64,000 nucleotides of DNA from Cytobacillus firmus (lineage in GTDB: Bacteria > Bacillota > Bacilli > Bacillales > Cytobacillaceae): contig NZ_CP098323.1 in assembly GCF_023657595.1 (NCBI RefSeq), positions 3,496,001 through 3,560,000 of the forward strand. Reading direction: 5' to 3'. Positions within the stretch are counted from its first letter, which is position 1, and the number at the start of each line of letters is the position of its first letter. Below the pieces are notes generated by a model. It did no database searches and had not been told where the DNA came from. It saw only the letters and a list, made by a program, of their open reading frames with translations. Shown piece after piece: positions 17,243-27,676 of the stretch. Position numbers and translations under genes: made by a program.

Positions 17243-18142
17243 CTATTTTTTGTGAATGATTAGAATTTGTCCAATTTTGATAACATCTGAATTTGAATTG
17301 TTTAACTCTTTAATAGCTTCTGCTGTTGTATCATGCATTTTCGCTATAGAAGTTAATGTATCGCCTTGCTTAACAGTGTATTCACTAAATTTGCCGGGTT
17401 TTATCATCAGTTTTTGACCTGTAAGAATGTGATCAGGATTAATATTATTTAAACCGGCAATATCACCGGGCAGCAGATTATAGTGTGCAGCGATGGTCCA
17501 TAATGTTTCCCCAGTTTTAACTATATGGTAGGTTTCCCCGGAATCATTTGTTATTTGTCCAGAATTATAATTAGACGGCCGGGCTGATACTTCACGTGCG
17601 TTTTCAGTTCTTGCCGCTGCATTTACAGCTTGTCCAACTTCTCCCATGCCATATGCCACAGAGGGATCCACTGCATTTATTTTATCAGCTGTCCATGCCT
17701 GCGCATGTATTTCAAAATGAAGATGGACTCCTGAAGAGTCACCCGTGCTTCCCATCAATCCGATTTTCTGTCCGAGCGAAACTTTGTCGCCTTCAGCAGA
17801 TAATCGTTTATTCAGATGGGCGTATACTGTTTCGGTTTGGTTGCTATGTTTAATAAATATTACATTTCCGTATGTTTGAGAGTAATACGACCTGGACACA
17901 ATTCCAGCGTCAGCGGCATAAACCGGAGAACCGGAATCTCCGGCAATATCAATGCCCTTATGCTGACCACTTCTTGTACCATACGTGTCCGTAATTACAC
18001 CTTCTGCCGGCCATACCCAATGCTCTGTCAACTCAGAAATTTTTGGCTCAGCAGCTTTAGAATGCTTCCCTCCCAGAAATAGCAAACTCACACAAAGAGC
18101 CATTATTCCTGCGATAAAGAAACGCCTTATGTAATCCTTCAT
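17243..18142 (-). CDS. Secreted M23 peptidase with two LysM domains
   Basis: Cell-wall peptidase of the lysostaphin/LytM type. The 299 residues are a signal sequence (about 1-30), an M23 domain (about 45-160) with zinc motifs QHKGIDIAG (H-x3-D) and GVHLHFE (H-x-H), a linker, then two LysM repeats (YHIVKTGETLWTIAAHYNL..., YTVKQGDTLTSIAKMHDTT...). All catalytic residues are present. It should be exported and bind peptidoglycan via LysM. AGGAGG precedes the ATG. I do not assign it to a named Bacillus gene. The 18143-18328 gap shows no gene. Confidence 0.88.
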   Translation of the reverse strand: MKDYIRRFFIAGIMALCVSLLFLGGKHSKAAEPKISELTEHWVWPAEGVITDTYGTRSGQHKGIDIAGDSGSPVYAADAGIVSRSYYSQTYGNVIFIKHSNQTETVYAHLNKRLSAEGDKVSLGQKIGLMGSTGDSSGVHLHFEIHAQAWTADKINAVDPSVAYGMGEVGQAVNAAARTENAREVSARPSNYNSGQITNDSGETYHIVKTGETLWTIAAHYNLLPGDIAGLNNINPDHILTGQKLMIKPGKFSEYTVKQGDTLTSIAKMHDTTAEAIKELNNSNSDVIKIGQILIIHKK

Positions 18143-18328
18143 TCTTTTCCTCCTATGATGTCAGCTGAAATATCCGCTCGAGCGCTTTCTATCTGCACTC
18201 TCTTTCACCCTATGACAGCTTGTACTCTTTTAGAACAATTAATAATAAAGCTCATAAAAGCACAGTGATTAGTATTCTTCCAGCAGCAACGTTTTTATGC
18301 AGATATGGAGGAACTTTATCCTAAAATG

Positions 18329-18357
18329 GAAAAGACGGCCACATAGGGCCGCCTTTC
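18329..18357 (-). terminator. Terminator of rsiX
   Basis: AAAGGCGGCC/GGCCGTCTTTT stem on the minus strand; the rsiX stop codon adjoins it. Confidence 0.75.
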
Positions 18358-19619
18358 TAATTTGGCAAATCTCGTTTATTAGCTGCTACAGGTACCTTTA
18401 ATTCCTCAGTAAGATCAAACTTGCCTATTTTATCAACATCTGCATTTTCTAATTTGACCGTGTCGAAATCAAAGTCTTTTGCCGTAAGAAGGATTGCTTC
18501 GATCGCATGAAGTGTTGGTGCATTATCGATTATTTCTGATTCATTATTAAAACGGATTTTGAGTTTGCCATCCTTTTTTTCTTCTATTTCAAAATCAACA
18601 TCATCCGGTATGGATGCCTGTAAATTATTTTCAGTCCTATTTTGTTTCATGGCTTTCAGAGCATCTTTTACCGAATTGAGCTCTTCTCTTAACGGCACCA
18701 GGAATGGTGTTGAATCTGCACCATTAGGATACAAGAAATAATAAATTAAGTTACCATTGCTATTTTCCGGGATAAATTCGTCTCTATATCCATAATGGCC
18801 GAACTCAATGCCGACTTTCCCTTCCGTTCTAAGGTCAATCTTTTCTATATCTAAATTGTTCATTATATTCGCCAAAACCTTCTCTAAAAGTAACTCTGAG
18901 GTGGAGGAAATACTATATGGGTGATCCGCCGGCACATCAACTGTCAGGATGTTATTTTCCTGGTCATGAGTTAAATTTGCTTTTAAAGGATAGTAATCAT
19001 CTAAACCCCATGCATCTTCAGTAAGTTTGCTCATCGTGTCTTCAAACAGAGCAAATTTCGTCCTGGCCGGGTCACTATCAACCAGAACGCTGACAGGTAC
19101 AATATTTTTAGCCTCCTTATCCGGAATTGCATAGGTCAGGACTTCTTTTCCTGCCAAGTCTTCTTCATAAACGGCAGTAGGGCTTGCTTCGGATGAAACA
19201 GACTTCATGCTTATATCATTGCTAGATTCTTTTTCCGGGTCACCGGAAAGCTGCGCATGATCCTCTTGTGGATCTTCTTCTTTTGCAAGAGGTTCCGGGT
19301 CTGAATCTTCGTCTTTGGCTTCCGATATACTGTAATTGTCACCGGTTATTTGTTCAGATGATTGTGTCTGATCTGATTGAATTTCGACTTGTTGATCAGC
19401 AGAATCCTGCCAATTCATAAGGTTCGGGGCAAGAATGAAAAGCAGGAGCAATGCAGCAGCCGCTGCTGCAGCAGGCATGATCCATGTTCTTTTCTTTTGT
19501 TTGCCCATCTTGATTTGTATGGTTTGATAAATTTCTCTCGGGTCTCGACTATCTTTAATCTTAGGCATCTGGCTCAGCAATTCCTGAAGCTGCTCATCGC
19601 TCCATTTTGATTCCTTCAT
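18357..19619 (-). CDS. rsiX: Anti-sigma-X factor RsiX
   Basis: Membrane anti-sigma factor that holds SigX inactive. The 420-residue protein has a cytoplasmic N-terminal domain (about 1-45), one membrane helix (about 47-66, after an alanine run), an acidic low-complexity stretch (70-140) and an extracytoplasmic C-terminal domain with GerMN-like repeats (LTVDVPADHPYSISSTSELLLEKVLANI). It is longer than B. subtilis RsiX (about 370) mostly through the acidic linker. Its ATG overlaps the end of sigX by 26 bases behind AGGAGGG, consistent with co-translation. Context next to resE is the same as in B. subtilis. Confidence 0.9.
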   Translation of the reverse strand: MKESKWSDEQLQELLSQMPKIKDSRDPREIYQTIQIKMGKQKKRTWIMPAAAAAAALLLLFILAPNLMNWQDSADQQVEIQSDQTQSSEQITGDNYSISEAKDEDSDPEPLAKEEDPQEDHAQLSGDPEKESSNDISMKSVSSEASPTAVYEEDLAGKEVLTYAIPDKEAKNIVPVSVLVDSDPARTKFALFEDTMSKLTEDAWGLDDYYPLKANLTHDQENNILTVDVPADHPYSISSTSELLLEKVLANIMNNLDIEKIDLRTEGKVGIEFGHYGYRDEFIPENSNGNLIYYFLYPNGADSTPFLVPLREELNSVKDALKAMKQNRTENNLQASIPDDVDFEIEEKKDGKLKIRFNNESEIIDNAPTLHAIEAILLTAKDFDFDTVKLENADVDKIGKFDLTEELKVPVAANKRDLPN

Positions 19620-20145
19620 TATCCATTCCCTCCTTTGCCTTAAAATGTTCCATATGATTTTTCAACACCTTTAACGCACGGTGCTGCGTTGTCTTTACCT
19701 TACTTTCAGTCCAGCCAAGTGAATCAGCTGTTTCTGTAATGGTGAGTTCATGTATATATCTCATAATAATGACTAGCCTCTGGTCAATGGTGCATAAATC
19801 AAGACAGCGATAGATCATCTGGATTTCTTCCCGTTGAACAGCAATTTCATCAGGCAAGGGGTGTTCATCCTTTACCTGCTGAGTTGACCAGTCAAATTTC
19901 TCCATAATCTTTTGTTTCCAGCCCTTTTGCTTGCGAAAGGAATCAATGGCAACATTCCGCGCAATTGAAAAGAGCCAGGTTTTTTCGCTGCTTTTCCCTT
20001 CAAATCTTTCATATGACTTTAACACTCTTATATAGACTTCCTGGACTAAATCCTCAGCCAGTTCCTTGTTTTTGACCATATAAAAAAGAAATTGAAAAAC
20101 GTCCTGATGGTATTTTTTATAAAGTTCATCAAAAACGGAGTCCAT
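19594..20145 (-). CDS. sigX: ECF sigma factor SigX
   Basis: Extracytoplasmic-function sigma factor directing envelope-modification genes. The 183-residue protein has region 2 (DELYKKYHQDVFQFLFYMVKN, EDLVQEVYIRVLKSYERFEG, TWLFSIARNVAIDSFRK) and region 4 with its helix-turn-helix (ITETADSLGWTESKVKTTQHRALKVLK). It is followed by overlapping rsiX and lies downstream of resE. A matching ECF promoter upstream indicates autoregulation. Confidence 0.93.
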   Translation of the reverse strand: MDSVFDELYKKYHQDVFQFLFYMVKNKELAEDLVQEVYIRVLKSYERFEGKSSEKTWLFSIARNVAIDSFRKQKGWKQKIMEKFDWSTQQVKDEHPLPDEIAVQREEIQMIYRCLDLCTIDQRLVIIMRYIHELTITETADSLGWTESKVKTTQHRALKVLKNHMEHFKAKEGMDNEGIKMER

Positions 20146-20172
20146 GAATTCCCCTCCCCGTTCAATAAAATA

Positions 20173-20199
20173 GTCGTTCTCTCTCTAAAAAAAGTTACA
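20173..20199 (-). promoter_or_regulatory. ECF (SigX-type) promoter of sigX
   Basis: Minus-strand TGTAAC (20199-20194), 17-base spacer, CGAC (20176-20173), the SigX autoregulatory pattern known from B. subtilis. Confidence 0.7.
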
Positions 20200-20304
20200 G
20201 TTTAACTATATTATTATTGTGCAGAAAAACGCAAGAGCCTGTTTGGGCGGGGGATTACTCCCTGCCTTCAGATACGAACGGCCAATGCCTTTTCATTATA
20301 ATTC

Positions 20305-20341
20305 AAAAAGAAAGGGAAGGAAATTCTTGCATCTCCTTCCC
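20305..20341 (-). terminator. Terminator of resE
   Basis: GGGAAGGA/TCCTTCCC stem followed by TTTCTTTTT on the minus strand. Confidence 0.7.
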
Positions 20342-20397
20342 CAGCCTATGATTAATTGTTTCCCGTGTATCAAGAACAATCGCCACAATTCCCGTCT

Positions 20398-22182
20398 TTA
20401 TCCGTCATTTCGAGGGATAAATATTGAAAATGTCGTACCATGTCCGGTCTTGCTTTGAACCGTAATATGACCTTTATGAGCTTCAATAATATTTTTTGCA
20501 ATTGCGAGTCCAAGGCCAGTTCCGGAGCGGCCCCTTGTCCTTGCTTTGTCAGCTTTGTAAAAACGCTCAAATACAAAGGGCAGGTCTTCTTCGGGGATTC
20601 CCGAGCCAGAATCTTTCACTTCGATAAGCAGTCCCCGTTCATCACTCCGTTCGATAACTTTAACCTCTCCGTTATGGGGGGTATGCCGGATGGCATTATC
20701 AATCAGATTGGTCATAACCTGTTCTATTCTGTCCGGATCCAATTGAATAGATAAATTTTCGCTTTGCAAATCATGTTCCAGGTTAATTTCCTTCTCTTTT
20801 GCGAGTCCCTGGAATTTTCTGGTGATTCTTTGCAGAAAGGAGTTTACATCAGTTTCTTCCATTGTCAGCTGAATATGCCCAGCTTCCATTCTGGCAAGAT
20901 CAAGCAATTCGTTCACAAGCCGGCCCATTCTCAGGGATTCATCATAAATGACACTTGCCATCTCTTTTTTCTCTTCATCCGTTCCCGCAATATCATCGAC
21001 GATCGCTTCACTATATCCTTGCATCATCGAAATTGGCGTCCTTAATTCATGAGAAACATTAGCTATAAAATCGTTGCGGAGCTTATCAAGCTTACGCTCC
21101 TCCGTCATATCCCTGATAACTGCAACCGCTCCCCTAATATATTTTTTATTATAAAGAGGGCTAACGATTATCACCCATGAACGGCCCTGTATTGGGATTT
21201 CACCAATCTGTTCCTTCTCCGTATTAACAGCAAGCTGGAAGAGCTCCATTACTTTGGAAGGAACTTCCTCCGTATTATTCTCGATGTCATCCAGCTCATA
21301 AAACCAGCTTTGCAGAAAACGCTCTGCAGGAGGATTCGTAATCAGTATCGTTCCATCCCGGTTGAAGGTGATTACCCCATCAGCCATCCCGCTTAAAATG
21401 CTTGCCAGCTGTTCTTTTTCCTGGCTTAAGGCATTCATATTAAATTTCAGCTGTCTGCCCATTTGATTAAAAGCCATGGCTAATTCGCCAACCTCATCAT
21501 TAGTCAGAATCGGAACTTTCGTATCAAATTTACCTCTTGCTACCTCAAAGGCAGCTTCTTTCATTTTTCTCAGTGGAGCATTGATTCTTGTCGATAAGAA
21601 AAAAGCAAAGATGGTTGTTAAAATGATGGCAACTCCCGCAGCCAGCAAAATAAACTTTGTGGTTGAACGCAATGTTTCGTGCATTACCTCAATGGACTGA
21701 TAAATAAAAACGGCTCCATTGCTGCCGTCACCTTCAAGCGGGACTCCAATGATAAGAATTTTGCTGTCGTCATCTGCGGATACGTCTGTATACTCCGGAT
21801 TAACGGATGTTACTTTTTTTACAGTCTTGTCTTTCGTAAGAACTTCTTTTAAATCATCTTCCTCGGTGAGGTAGGAAATGGGCAGTTTTAATGAATCTGT
21901 ATGGTTTGGAGAATAGTAGTACTCTTTCGGCGAGTTAATAATGACTACTTTTGTAACATCATCGACAAGTTCCCAGGAAATTTCCAAACCGACATCACGA
22001 TTATGTTCTTTTAAAATTCTGGTTATTTTATGGGCAGTATTTGATAATCCTTTTTCTGTTTCATTTATATGGTAATTCTCAAAGAATTCCAGCAGCATGA
22101 CTGTTAAAATCAGCAGTACAAAGGAAACTAATAAAAGAATTGTGCCCCAAAGCTTTCCGGCAACACTCCTAAAGAGCATCAT
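20398..22182 (-). CDS. resE: Sensor histidine kinase ResE
   Basis: Membrane histidine kinase of the ResDE system that senses oxygen limitation and nitric oxide and controls respiration and anaerobic genes. The 594 residues hold two membrane helices (about 12-32 and 176-198) around an extracytoplasmic loop, a HAMP domain (about 200-250), a PAS domain (about 258-365), the H-box [12 protein letters not shown], and the ATPase boxes ([39 protein letters not shown]). Its start overlaps the resD stop. It phosphorylates ResD. Confidence 0.95.
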   Translation of the reverse strand: MMLFRSVAGKLWGTILLLVSFVLLILTVMLLEFFENYHINETEKGLSNTAHKITRILKEHNRDVGLEISWELVDDVTKVVIINSPKEYYYSPNHTDSLKLPISYLTEEDDLKEVLTKDKTVKKVTSVNPEYTDVSADDDSKILIIGVPLEGDGSNGAVFIYQSIEVMHETLRSTTKFILLAAGVAIILTTIFAFFLSTRINAPLRKMKEAAFEVARGKFDTKVPILTNDEVGELAMAFNQMGRQLKFNMNALSQEKEQLASILSGMADGVITFNRDGTILITNPPAERFLQSWFYELDDIENNTEEVPSKVMELFQLAVNTEKEQIGEIPIQGRSWVIIVSPLYNKKYIRGAVAVIRDMTEERKLDKLRNDFIANVSHELRTPISMMQGYSEAIVDDIAGTDEEKKEMASVIYDESLRMGRLVNELLDLARMEAGHIQLTMEETDVNSFLQRITRKFQGLAKEKEINLEHDLQSENLSIQLDPDRIEQVMTNLIDNAIRHTPHNGEVKVIERSDERGLLIEVKDSGSGIPEEDLPFVFERFYKADKARTRGRSGTGLGLAIAKNIIEAHKGHITVQSKTGHGTTFSIFIPRNDG

Positions 22183-22895
22183 TCATTAATAACCTCAAAC
22201 TTGTAGCCCACTCCCCAAACGGTGACAATCATTCTGGCAGCCTGCTCAGAAACTTTATTCAGCTTTTCACGCAAGCGCTTCACATGAGTATCAACTGTTC
22301 TCAAATCTCCAAAAAATTCATAATGCCATACTTCTTTAAGCAGATGCTCCCTGTCAAACACCTTATCGGGCGCCTTTGCCAGGAAATAAAGGAGTTCATA
22401 TTCCTTTGGCGTCAAACTGACTTCTTTTCCATCAGCCAATACTTTGTGAGCATCATTATCGATCGTTAGATGAGGAAATACGATTACATCTTTTGCTGTT
22501 GTTTCTGTCTGCAGGTAAGTAGTTTTAGAAGATCTGCGCAATAAAGCCTTAACACGCAGCACAACTTCCCTGGGACTGAAAGGCTTTACGATATAATCAT
22601 CAGTGCCGACTTCAAAGCCCTGTACGCGATTAACTTCCTCCCCTTTAGCTGTAAGCATGATCACGGGAGTAGCTTTTTTTTCTCTCAGTTCTCTGCAGAC
22701 TTCTATACCGTCTTTGCCGGGCATCATTAAATCCAATAGGATAACATCATAATCATTTGCCAGGGCTTTTGACAAAGCCTGGTTTCCATTCTCTGCTTCA
22801 TCAATTGAAAAATTTTCACGCTCAAGGTACATCTTCAATAATCGGCGGATTCTTTCTTCATCATCCACTAGCAATATTTTCACTTGGTTTTCCAT
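22179..22895 (-). CDS. resD: Response regulator ResD
   Basis: OmpR/PhoB-type DNA-binding regulator activated by ResE; in B. subtilis controls resABC, ctaA, nitrite and nitrate respiration and hmp. The 238-residue protein has a receiver domain with the acidic pocket VDDEE and phospho-acceptor in LLDLMMPG (Asp near 56), KPF (Lys near 105), and a winged-helix domain with [14 protein letters not shown] and [17 protein letters not shown]. The start is the ATG at 22895; a TTG two codons earlier is less likely. Nearly identical to B. subtilis ResD in sequence. Confidence 0.95.
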   Translation of the reverse strand: MENQVKILLVDDEERIRRLLKMYLERENFSIDEAENGNQALSKALANDYDVILLDLMMPGKDGIEVCRELREKKATPVIMLTAKGEEVNRVQGFEVGTDDYIVKPFSPREVVLRVKALLRRSSKTTYLQTETTAKDVIVFPHLTIDNDAHKVLADGKEVSLTPKEYELLYFLAKAPDKVFDREHLLKEVWHYEFFGDLRTVDTHVKRLREKLNKVSEQAARMIVTVWGVGYKFEVINE

Positions 22896-22961
22896 TTTCA
22901 AGTCCCCCTAACGTCAATAGAAATGGCTCTTTTCAAAATTCATTTTTGCTAAAGGATTCTG

Positions 22962-23083
22962 CCCGTTGATTTCCGCTGCAGGCACTCAAGCTTTCCCACG
23001 GGGCTGCCGGGAGCCTCCTCAACGCTCTGCGTCTGCGGGGTCTCTTCCTGGTACGATACTCCCGTAGGCTCCAATCAACTCAG
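22962..23083. repeat. Intergenic repeat element, copy A
   Basis: Begins CCCGTTGATTTCCGC and ends GGCTCCAATCAACTCAG, giving imperfect inverted ends around GTTGATT/AATCAAC, GC-rich inside. Related copies lie at 45698 and 49503. It occupies the resD-resC gap, which holds no gene. Confidence 0.75.
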
Positions 23084-23146
23084 CGGTGAAATATAGTATA
23101 CAAAGCAGAAAAACACTAAATTTTACAAGATTAAAATCTTTAATTA

Positions 23147-23175
23147 AAGCCTTCACTATTGTGAAGTGAAGGCTT
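23147..23175 (-). terminator. Hairpin after resC
   Basis: AAGCCTTCAC/GTGAAGGCTT, perfect 10-bp stem; weak T tail on the minus strand. Confidence 0.65.
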
Positions 23176-23186
23176 GTTTATTTTTA

Positions 23187-24368
23187 TTATGATCCAGCGT
23201 AGGAGTGCAATCCGGCAATGACCAGGTTTACCGCAACCAGATTAAACATAATAATGATAAATCCGATTACAGCTAGCCATGCAGACTTTTCGCCATGCCA
23301 GCCCTTTGAAAGGCGAAGGTGCAGGTAGGCAGCGTAAAATAGGAAGGTGATGAGAGCCCATACTTCCTTTGGATCCCATCCCCAGAAACGAGTCCAGGCA
23401 ATTTGTGCCCATATCATGGCAAAAATCAAAGCTCCTAGTGTAAAGACCGGAAATCCTATTAATACTGAGCGGTAAGCGATCTCGTCAACCAAATCAAGAT
23501 TAATATTTTTAGCAAGCGGCTGAAGTGCTGCTCCAACCCTTTTGCGGAGAATCAATCTTAAAGCAAGATATAGAAGAATACCTGAAGCCAAAGACCATAT
23601 AACGGTATTTAATTTTTTTGCATTAATAATTGCAGGCATTTCCGCCAGCGGTTCAAATTTACCTTCCGTAATCAGCTGACCGTCGTGAGGACCTGTTAAA
23701 GCAGGCATATGATATTCCAGAACATCTTCCTGACCGTTCTTATCAATCCAGTTAAATTCCGCTTTGTAGCCTGAAGCTGAGAAGCCTGAGCTTATAACAA
23801 TAAACCCAAGTGTGCAAACCAGGCCAAACATAACGGCTTCAAGCCAGAATCTCTGTTTGCTTTGCTTAGTTTGATCCACTGATTTTACCAAATAAATTAA
23901 TCCGGCAGCGAAGCTTACAGCCAAAATAGCCTGCCCAACTGCAGCTGTTGTAACGTGAATATGAAGCCAATCACTCTGCAGGGCGGGGATCAGCGGTGAA
24001 ACTTCCCGCGGAAACATACTTGCATAAGCAATCATCAGTACCGCAACCGGGAGCGTAAAGACTCCTAAAATAGGTGTTTTATAAATTAAGTAAATCACTA
24101 TAAAAGCACCAACAAGTGACATTCCAAAGAATGTTGTAAATTCGAAAAGGTTGCTGACAGGCGCATGCCCGGCTGCAATCCACCTTGTAATAAAGTAGCC
24201 AAGCTGTGCAGCAAACCCGATAATCGAGATCCATAATCCAATTGCTGCCCATCTGTTTGGCCCTTGTTTCGTTCTATTCTTATCCTTTATAGAGCCGGCA
24301 AAAAAGACAGTAGCAATTAAATAGAGGATAAAAGCTGTGTATAGTAAATTGCTGCTTATTGTAACCAC
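23187..24368 (-). CDS. resC: Cytochrome c biogenesis protein ResC (CcsA/CcsB type)
   Basis: Polytopic membrane protein of the system II haem-delivery complex that, with ResB, moves haem across the membrane for attachment to cytochromes c. The 393 residues include about eight or nine membrane helices and the WWD signature region [17 protein letters not shown] (tryptophan-rich haem motif), plus histidines flanking it. GTG start behind AGGAGG. Second to last gene of resABC; stop and start of its neighbours are 12 bases apart. Confidence 0.93.
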   Translation of the reverse strand: MVTISSNLLYTAFILYLIATVFFAGSIKDKNRTKQGPNRWAAIGLWISIIGFAAQLGYFITRWIAAGHAPVSNLFEFTTFFGMSLVGAFIVIYLIYKTPILGVFTLPVAVLMIAYASMFPREVSPLIPALQSDWLHIHVTTAAVGQAILAVSFAAGLIYLVKSVDQTKQSKQRFWLEAVMFGLVCTLGFIVISSGFSASGYKAEFNWIDKNGQEDVLEYHMPALTGPHDGQLITEGKFEPLAEMPAIINAKKLNTVIWSLASGILLYLALRLILRKRVGAALQPLAKNINLDLVDEIAYRSVLIGFPVFTLGALIFAMIWAQIAWTRFWGWDPKEVWALITFLFYAAYLHLRLSKGWHGEKSAWLAVIGFIIIMFNLVAVNLVIAGLHSYAGS

Positions 24369-24380
24369 TCAGATTCCTCC

Positions 24381-26012
24381 TTAGCCTTTCTTTTCACTTT
24401 GATTTTGCAGCTGATCTTCCGGCATCGTAATTCCGGTTCCATCCAATGCTGCTTCAATTTCCCTTTTAAGTCCATGCCAGTTTTTGTTAGTGTGTCCTGC
24501 TACCCACACCTCTCCATTCACACGGCGCAGCCAAACTCTCCGATGGTTCCAATAAGATCCCTGTGCAACACCTATCATGAAAATAACGCCGCCCAATGCG
24601 ATAATCCATAATGTTAAATCTTTTCGGACGGTCAGGGCCGATACATTTTTAGTATCTATGCCTTTAAAGGCCATCTTGTATTCATTATCGCCGAATGGTT
24701 CAATAGTCTGTCTGATCGCAACAAAACTTATTTCGCCATCAGGCTTATCCGGAGTAAACATTTTAAAAACAAAGGCAGGATTATTTGGGATTCTGGACTT
24801 TGTAACAGGTTCTCCATTTTCATCAAATTCAAAATCGGGAAAATAGCTGACAACTTCTGCTTTATAGCCATTTCCAAGATCATATTCATCCTGTGGATGA
24901 TTCAGGTCGACTGTTAAATCCCCGTATTCCTCACCCGTTTTTTTATTTGTAAGGGCAAATGACATTTTGTTAAGTTCATTAAGTTTATAATCTACTTGGT
25001 ATAATGCAAAGTTCTCAAACTTCAGAGGTTTATTTACCTTAATTTCATAGTCCTTAACTTTCTTGAGATCAGCCTCTTCACCTGCAACAGTATCGCCCTG
25101 TTTTTTATAAAGAATGACATTGGACTGATAATTTTTAGCTACCATTCCTGCTTTGTCAATCGCTTCCCCAAACACTTCGTTATCTTTCTCTTTATCATAC
25201 ATTTCAAGGATGAAGCCATCATTTTTAAGGTAATATTCACCATTGGTTTCCGGAATGACCTTTGTTTCGCCTTCCCGGATCCAAAGAATTTTGTCAACAT
25301 ACATGCCCGGTACAAAACGGAGCATTCCGCCAATTAAAAATATGATAAGCCCCACATGGTTAACGTATGGGCCCCATCTTGAGAAACGTCCCTTTTCCGC
25401 AAGGATGTTTCCATTCTCTTCCCGGATGCTGTATTTCTTGGATTTTAATTTTTCTTTTGCCATTGTGAAGGCCTTATCAGTATCTTCTGGCTGTGACGCA
25501 CCAAAAACCCTCTGGCGCTGCAGATAGCTTTCATGACGGCTTACCTTCTGCTTTTTTAAAGCTCTATACAAAGGGACAACCCTATCCAGACTGCATATTA
25601 CAAGAGATATACCGATTGAGGCTATCAAAATCAAATACCACCATGAGCTGTATAGATTATGAAATCCAAGATCGTAGTATAATTTACCAATCCATCCATA
25701 TTGGTCTTCGTAATATTCTTCAGCAGGCATGATTGGCGGAATGTACATTTCCTGAGGCAGTATTGTTCCAACGGCTGATGCTATCAGCGTTATTACGATC
25801 AGCCAGACTCCAACCTTAACAGATGAGAAGAAATTCCATATCTTATCAATTATCGTTTTATTATAGGTTTGCGAGCGGCGTGCACTGCCTTCATACCGCA
25901 TATCGAGAAGTTTCTTGTCTTTTTCTTTTTCTTCCAATACCTTCCCGCACGACTCACATAGTATAGTACCTATGGGATTAACATGGCCGCAGTCGCATTT
26001 TACTTCTTTCAT
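24381..26012 (-). CDS. resB: Cytochrome c biogenesis protein ResB
   Basis: Partner of ResC in system II cytochrome c maturation. The 543 residues start with a zinc-ribbon-like Cys motif (CDCGHVNPIGTILCESCG), then membrane helices near 70-90, 120-140, 210-230 and at about 455-475, around a large extracytoplasmic domain. The N-terminal cysteine motif is found in ResB of Bacillus. The gene sits between resA (19 bases upstream) and resC (12 bases downstream), so the three form one operon. Confidence 0.94.
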   Translation of the reverse strand: MKEVKCDCGHVNPIGTILCESCGKVLEEKEKDKKLLDMRYEGSARRSQTYNKTIIDKIWNFFSSVKVGVWLIVITLIASAVGTILPQEMYIPPIMPAEEYYEDQYGWIGKLYYDLGFHNLYSSWWYLILIASIGISLVICSLDRVVPLYRALKKQKVSRHESYLQRQRVFGASQPEDTDKAFTMAKEKLKSKKYSIREENGNILAEKGRFSRWGPYVNHVGLIIFLIGGMLRFVPGMYVDKILWIREGETKVIPETNGEYYLKNDGFILEMYDKEKDNEVFGEAIDKAGMVAKNYQSNVILYKKQGDTVAGEEADLKKVKDYEIKVNKPLKFENFALYQVDYKLNELNKMSFALTNKKTGEEYGDLTVDLNHPQDEYDLGNGYKAEVVSYFPDFEFDENGEPVTKSRIPNNPAFVFKMFTPDKPDGEISFVAIRQTIEPFGDNEYKMAFKGIDTKNVSALTVRKDLTLWIIALGGVIFMIGVAQGSYWNHRRVWLRRVNGEVWVAGHTNKNWHGLKREIEAALDGTGITMPEDQLQNQSEKKG

Positions 26013-26031
26013 ATATAAAACTCCCCGTAAC

Positions 26032-26556
26032 TTATGGTTTAATCTGTTCCATATAGTTCTTGATCGTTTCTTCCGTCATCTCGCCTGTAATATACTTGAC
26101 AACTTTTCCATCTTTATCAATGAGAAAAGTGGCAGGAAGAGGATTAATTCCGTAAGCAGATTGGACTTGGCTATCCTTATCAATTACAATCGGGAAAGCC
26201 AGATCGTAACGCTCAGAAAATTTATTTACTGCTAAATCTGTCTCGCCGACATTAACAGCCAAAACCTGAACACCCTCATCTTTAAATTGCTCATATTGAT
26301 TGTTCATATATGGCATTTCTTTCTCACAGGGTTTGCACCATGTACCCCAGAAATTCAGGAAAACACCCTGGCCTTCATAATCGGATAACCTGTGTTTATT
26401 GCCATCCATATCTGTCAGAACAAAATCAGGTGCCTTTTCCCCAACAGCAACCTTTTGAATTTTATCTTTCGTAAAATTTGCGTATAGCGTATATGCCACG
26501 GCAGCACCAAGGACAAGCAATATGACTGTTCTCATTACCAGACGCTGCTTTTTCAT
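26032..26556 (-). CDS. resA: Thiol-disulfide oxidoreductase ResA
   Basis: Membrane-anchored thioredoxin-like protein that reduces apocytochrome c haem-binding cysteines outside the membrane. The 174 residues begin with one anchoring helix (about 5-25) followed by a TlpA-type domain with the redox motif NFWGTWCKPCEKE (C-x2-C near 75). ATG behind GGAGG-like site. First gene of the resABC operon. Confidence 0.95.
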   Translation of the reverse strand: MKKQRLVMRTVILLVLGAAVAYTLYANFTKDKIQKVAVGEKAPDFVLTDMDGNKHRLSDYEGQGVFLNFWGTWCKPCEKEMPYMNNQYEQFKDEGVQVLAVNVGETDLAVNKFSERYDLAFPIVIDKDSQVQSAYGINPLPATFLIDKDGKVVKYITGEMTEETIKNYMEQIKP

Positions 26557-26660
26557 AAAAAACTTCCCCTCCTAAGGCATCCTAATCAGGCCAAAAGACC
26601 GTACCTTAACAAATTTATATGTAACATATGGAAAAGATTTTTGCCTCATAGCTGTTTACT

Positions 26661-26698
26661 ATTATAGCATTTTTCATCATACCTATATTGTTTACAAA
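26661..26698 (-). promoter_or_regulatory. resA promoter region with possible ResD site
   Basis: A -10 TATAAT (26666-26661) lacks a good -35, as expected for an activated promoter. TTTGTAAAC (26698-26690) upstream resembles ResD-binding sequences. Site assignment is tentative. Confidence 0.4.
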
Positions 26699-26740
26699 TT
26701 AGCGTAACTGTGACACTTCTATGAATTTTTCTAAAGCTGA

Positions 26741-27466
26741 CTATTTCTTCTTCATCGCGAGTGTCCGAAGCTGCTTAACTTCATGGGCAGTAAGTTCTCT
26801 TGCATCCCCCGCTGATAATCCCTGCAGAGTGAGGAACCCATATCTCTCCCTCTTCAGTTTCAGAACAGGATGTCCAATGGCTTCAAACATCCTCCTAACC
26901 TGGCGGTTGCGTCCTTCATGAATGCTGATTTCCACAATAGCTGTCTGTTTTTTCTTATCCATTGATAACAGCTTGGTTTTGGCAGGTGCTGTTTTTCCAT
27001 CTTCAAGCACAATGCCTCTTTGAAGGCTCTTCATTTTTTCTTTTGAAGGAATGCCTTTCAACTTGGCAACATAGACTTTTTCAATCTCATTGCTTGGGTG
27101 CATTAAAAGATTCGCAAACTCCCCGTCATTGGTAAGAATGAGGATTCCGGATGTATCGTAATCCAGTCTTCCAACAGGGTATATTCTTTGTTTGATTCCC
27201 TCAAAGAAATCCGTGACGACTTTTCTGCCCTTGTCATCTGAGACGGCTGAAATGATTCCTCTTGGTTTATAGAGAAGAAAATAAACAGGCTCCTCTCTCT
27301 CCAACGGTATTCCATCCACTTCTATGCGGTCAGAAGGAGAGACCTTAACACCCAGTTCCTTTACTGTTTTTCCGTTAACCCTTACACGCCCTTCAGCCAT
27401 TAGCTCTTCAGCTTTCCTTCGCGAAGCAACCCCTGCATGGGCAATAACTTTCTGCAATCTTTCCAT
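26741..27466 (-). CDS. rluB: 23S rRNA pseudouridine(2605) synthase RluB
   Basis: Modifies a uridine in domain V of 23S rRNA. The 241-residue protein has an N-terminal S4 RNA-binding domain (about 1-60, KVIAHAGVASRRKAEELM), the catalytic GRLDYDTSGILILTNDG motif with the active-site aspartate, and the EGRNRQVRRM motif near 195. GAGGTG precedes the ATG. It separates the res operon from the spm genes, as in B. subtilis. Confidence 0.94.
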   Translation of the reverse strand: MERLQKVIAHAGVASRRKAEELMAEGRVRVNGKTVKELGVKVSPSDRIEVDGIPLEREEPVYFLLYKPRGIISAVSDDKGRKVVTDFFEGIKQRIYPVGRLDYDTSGILILTNDGEFANLLMHPSNEIEKVYVAKLKGIPSKEKMKSLQRGIVLEDGKTAPAKTKLLSMDKKKQTAIVEISIHEGRNRQVRRMFEAIGHPVLKLKRERYGFLTLQGLSAGDARELTAHEVKQLRTLAMKKK

Positions 27467-27626
27467 TTATGTCACCTCAAAGTTTTATTAACAATACTTC
27501 ATACTTTTTCACTCCTAATGAATTATGACATAATTCGTCAAGATTTCAAAGCAAACCATTGCCAAAACAGCTTAGGTAAGTAATAAACTGTAATTACTGA
27601 AAGTTGAGATTTGAAAGTAAAATAAA

Positions 27627-27654
27627 AAAGATACCCACACTCAGGTATCTTTTG
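27627..27654 (-). terminator. Terminator of spmB
   Basis: AAAAGATACC/GGTATCTTTT stem with T-run on the minus strand. Confidence 0.85.
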
Positions 27655-27676
27655 TTCCGGATCATTTCTTTAATGG

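Noticed and set aside
20370-20576. Minus-strand ORF of 68 codons overlapping the end of resE
   Set aside because: Reads resE in a different frame; no ribosome site, no homology.
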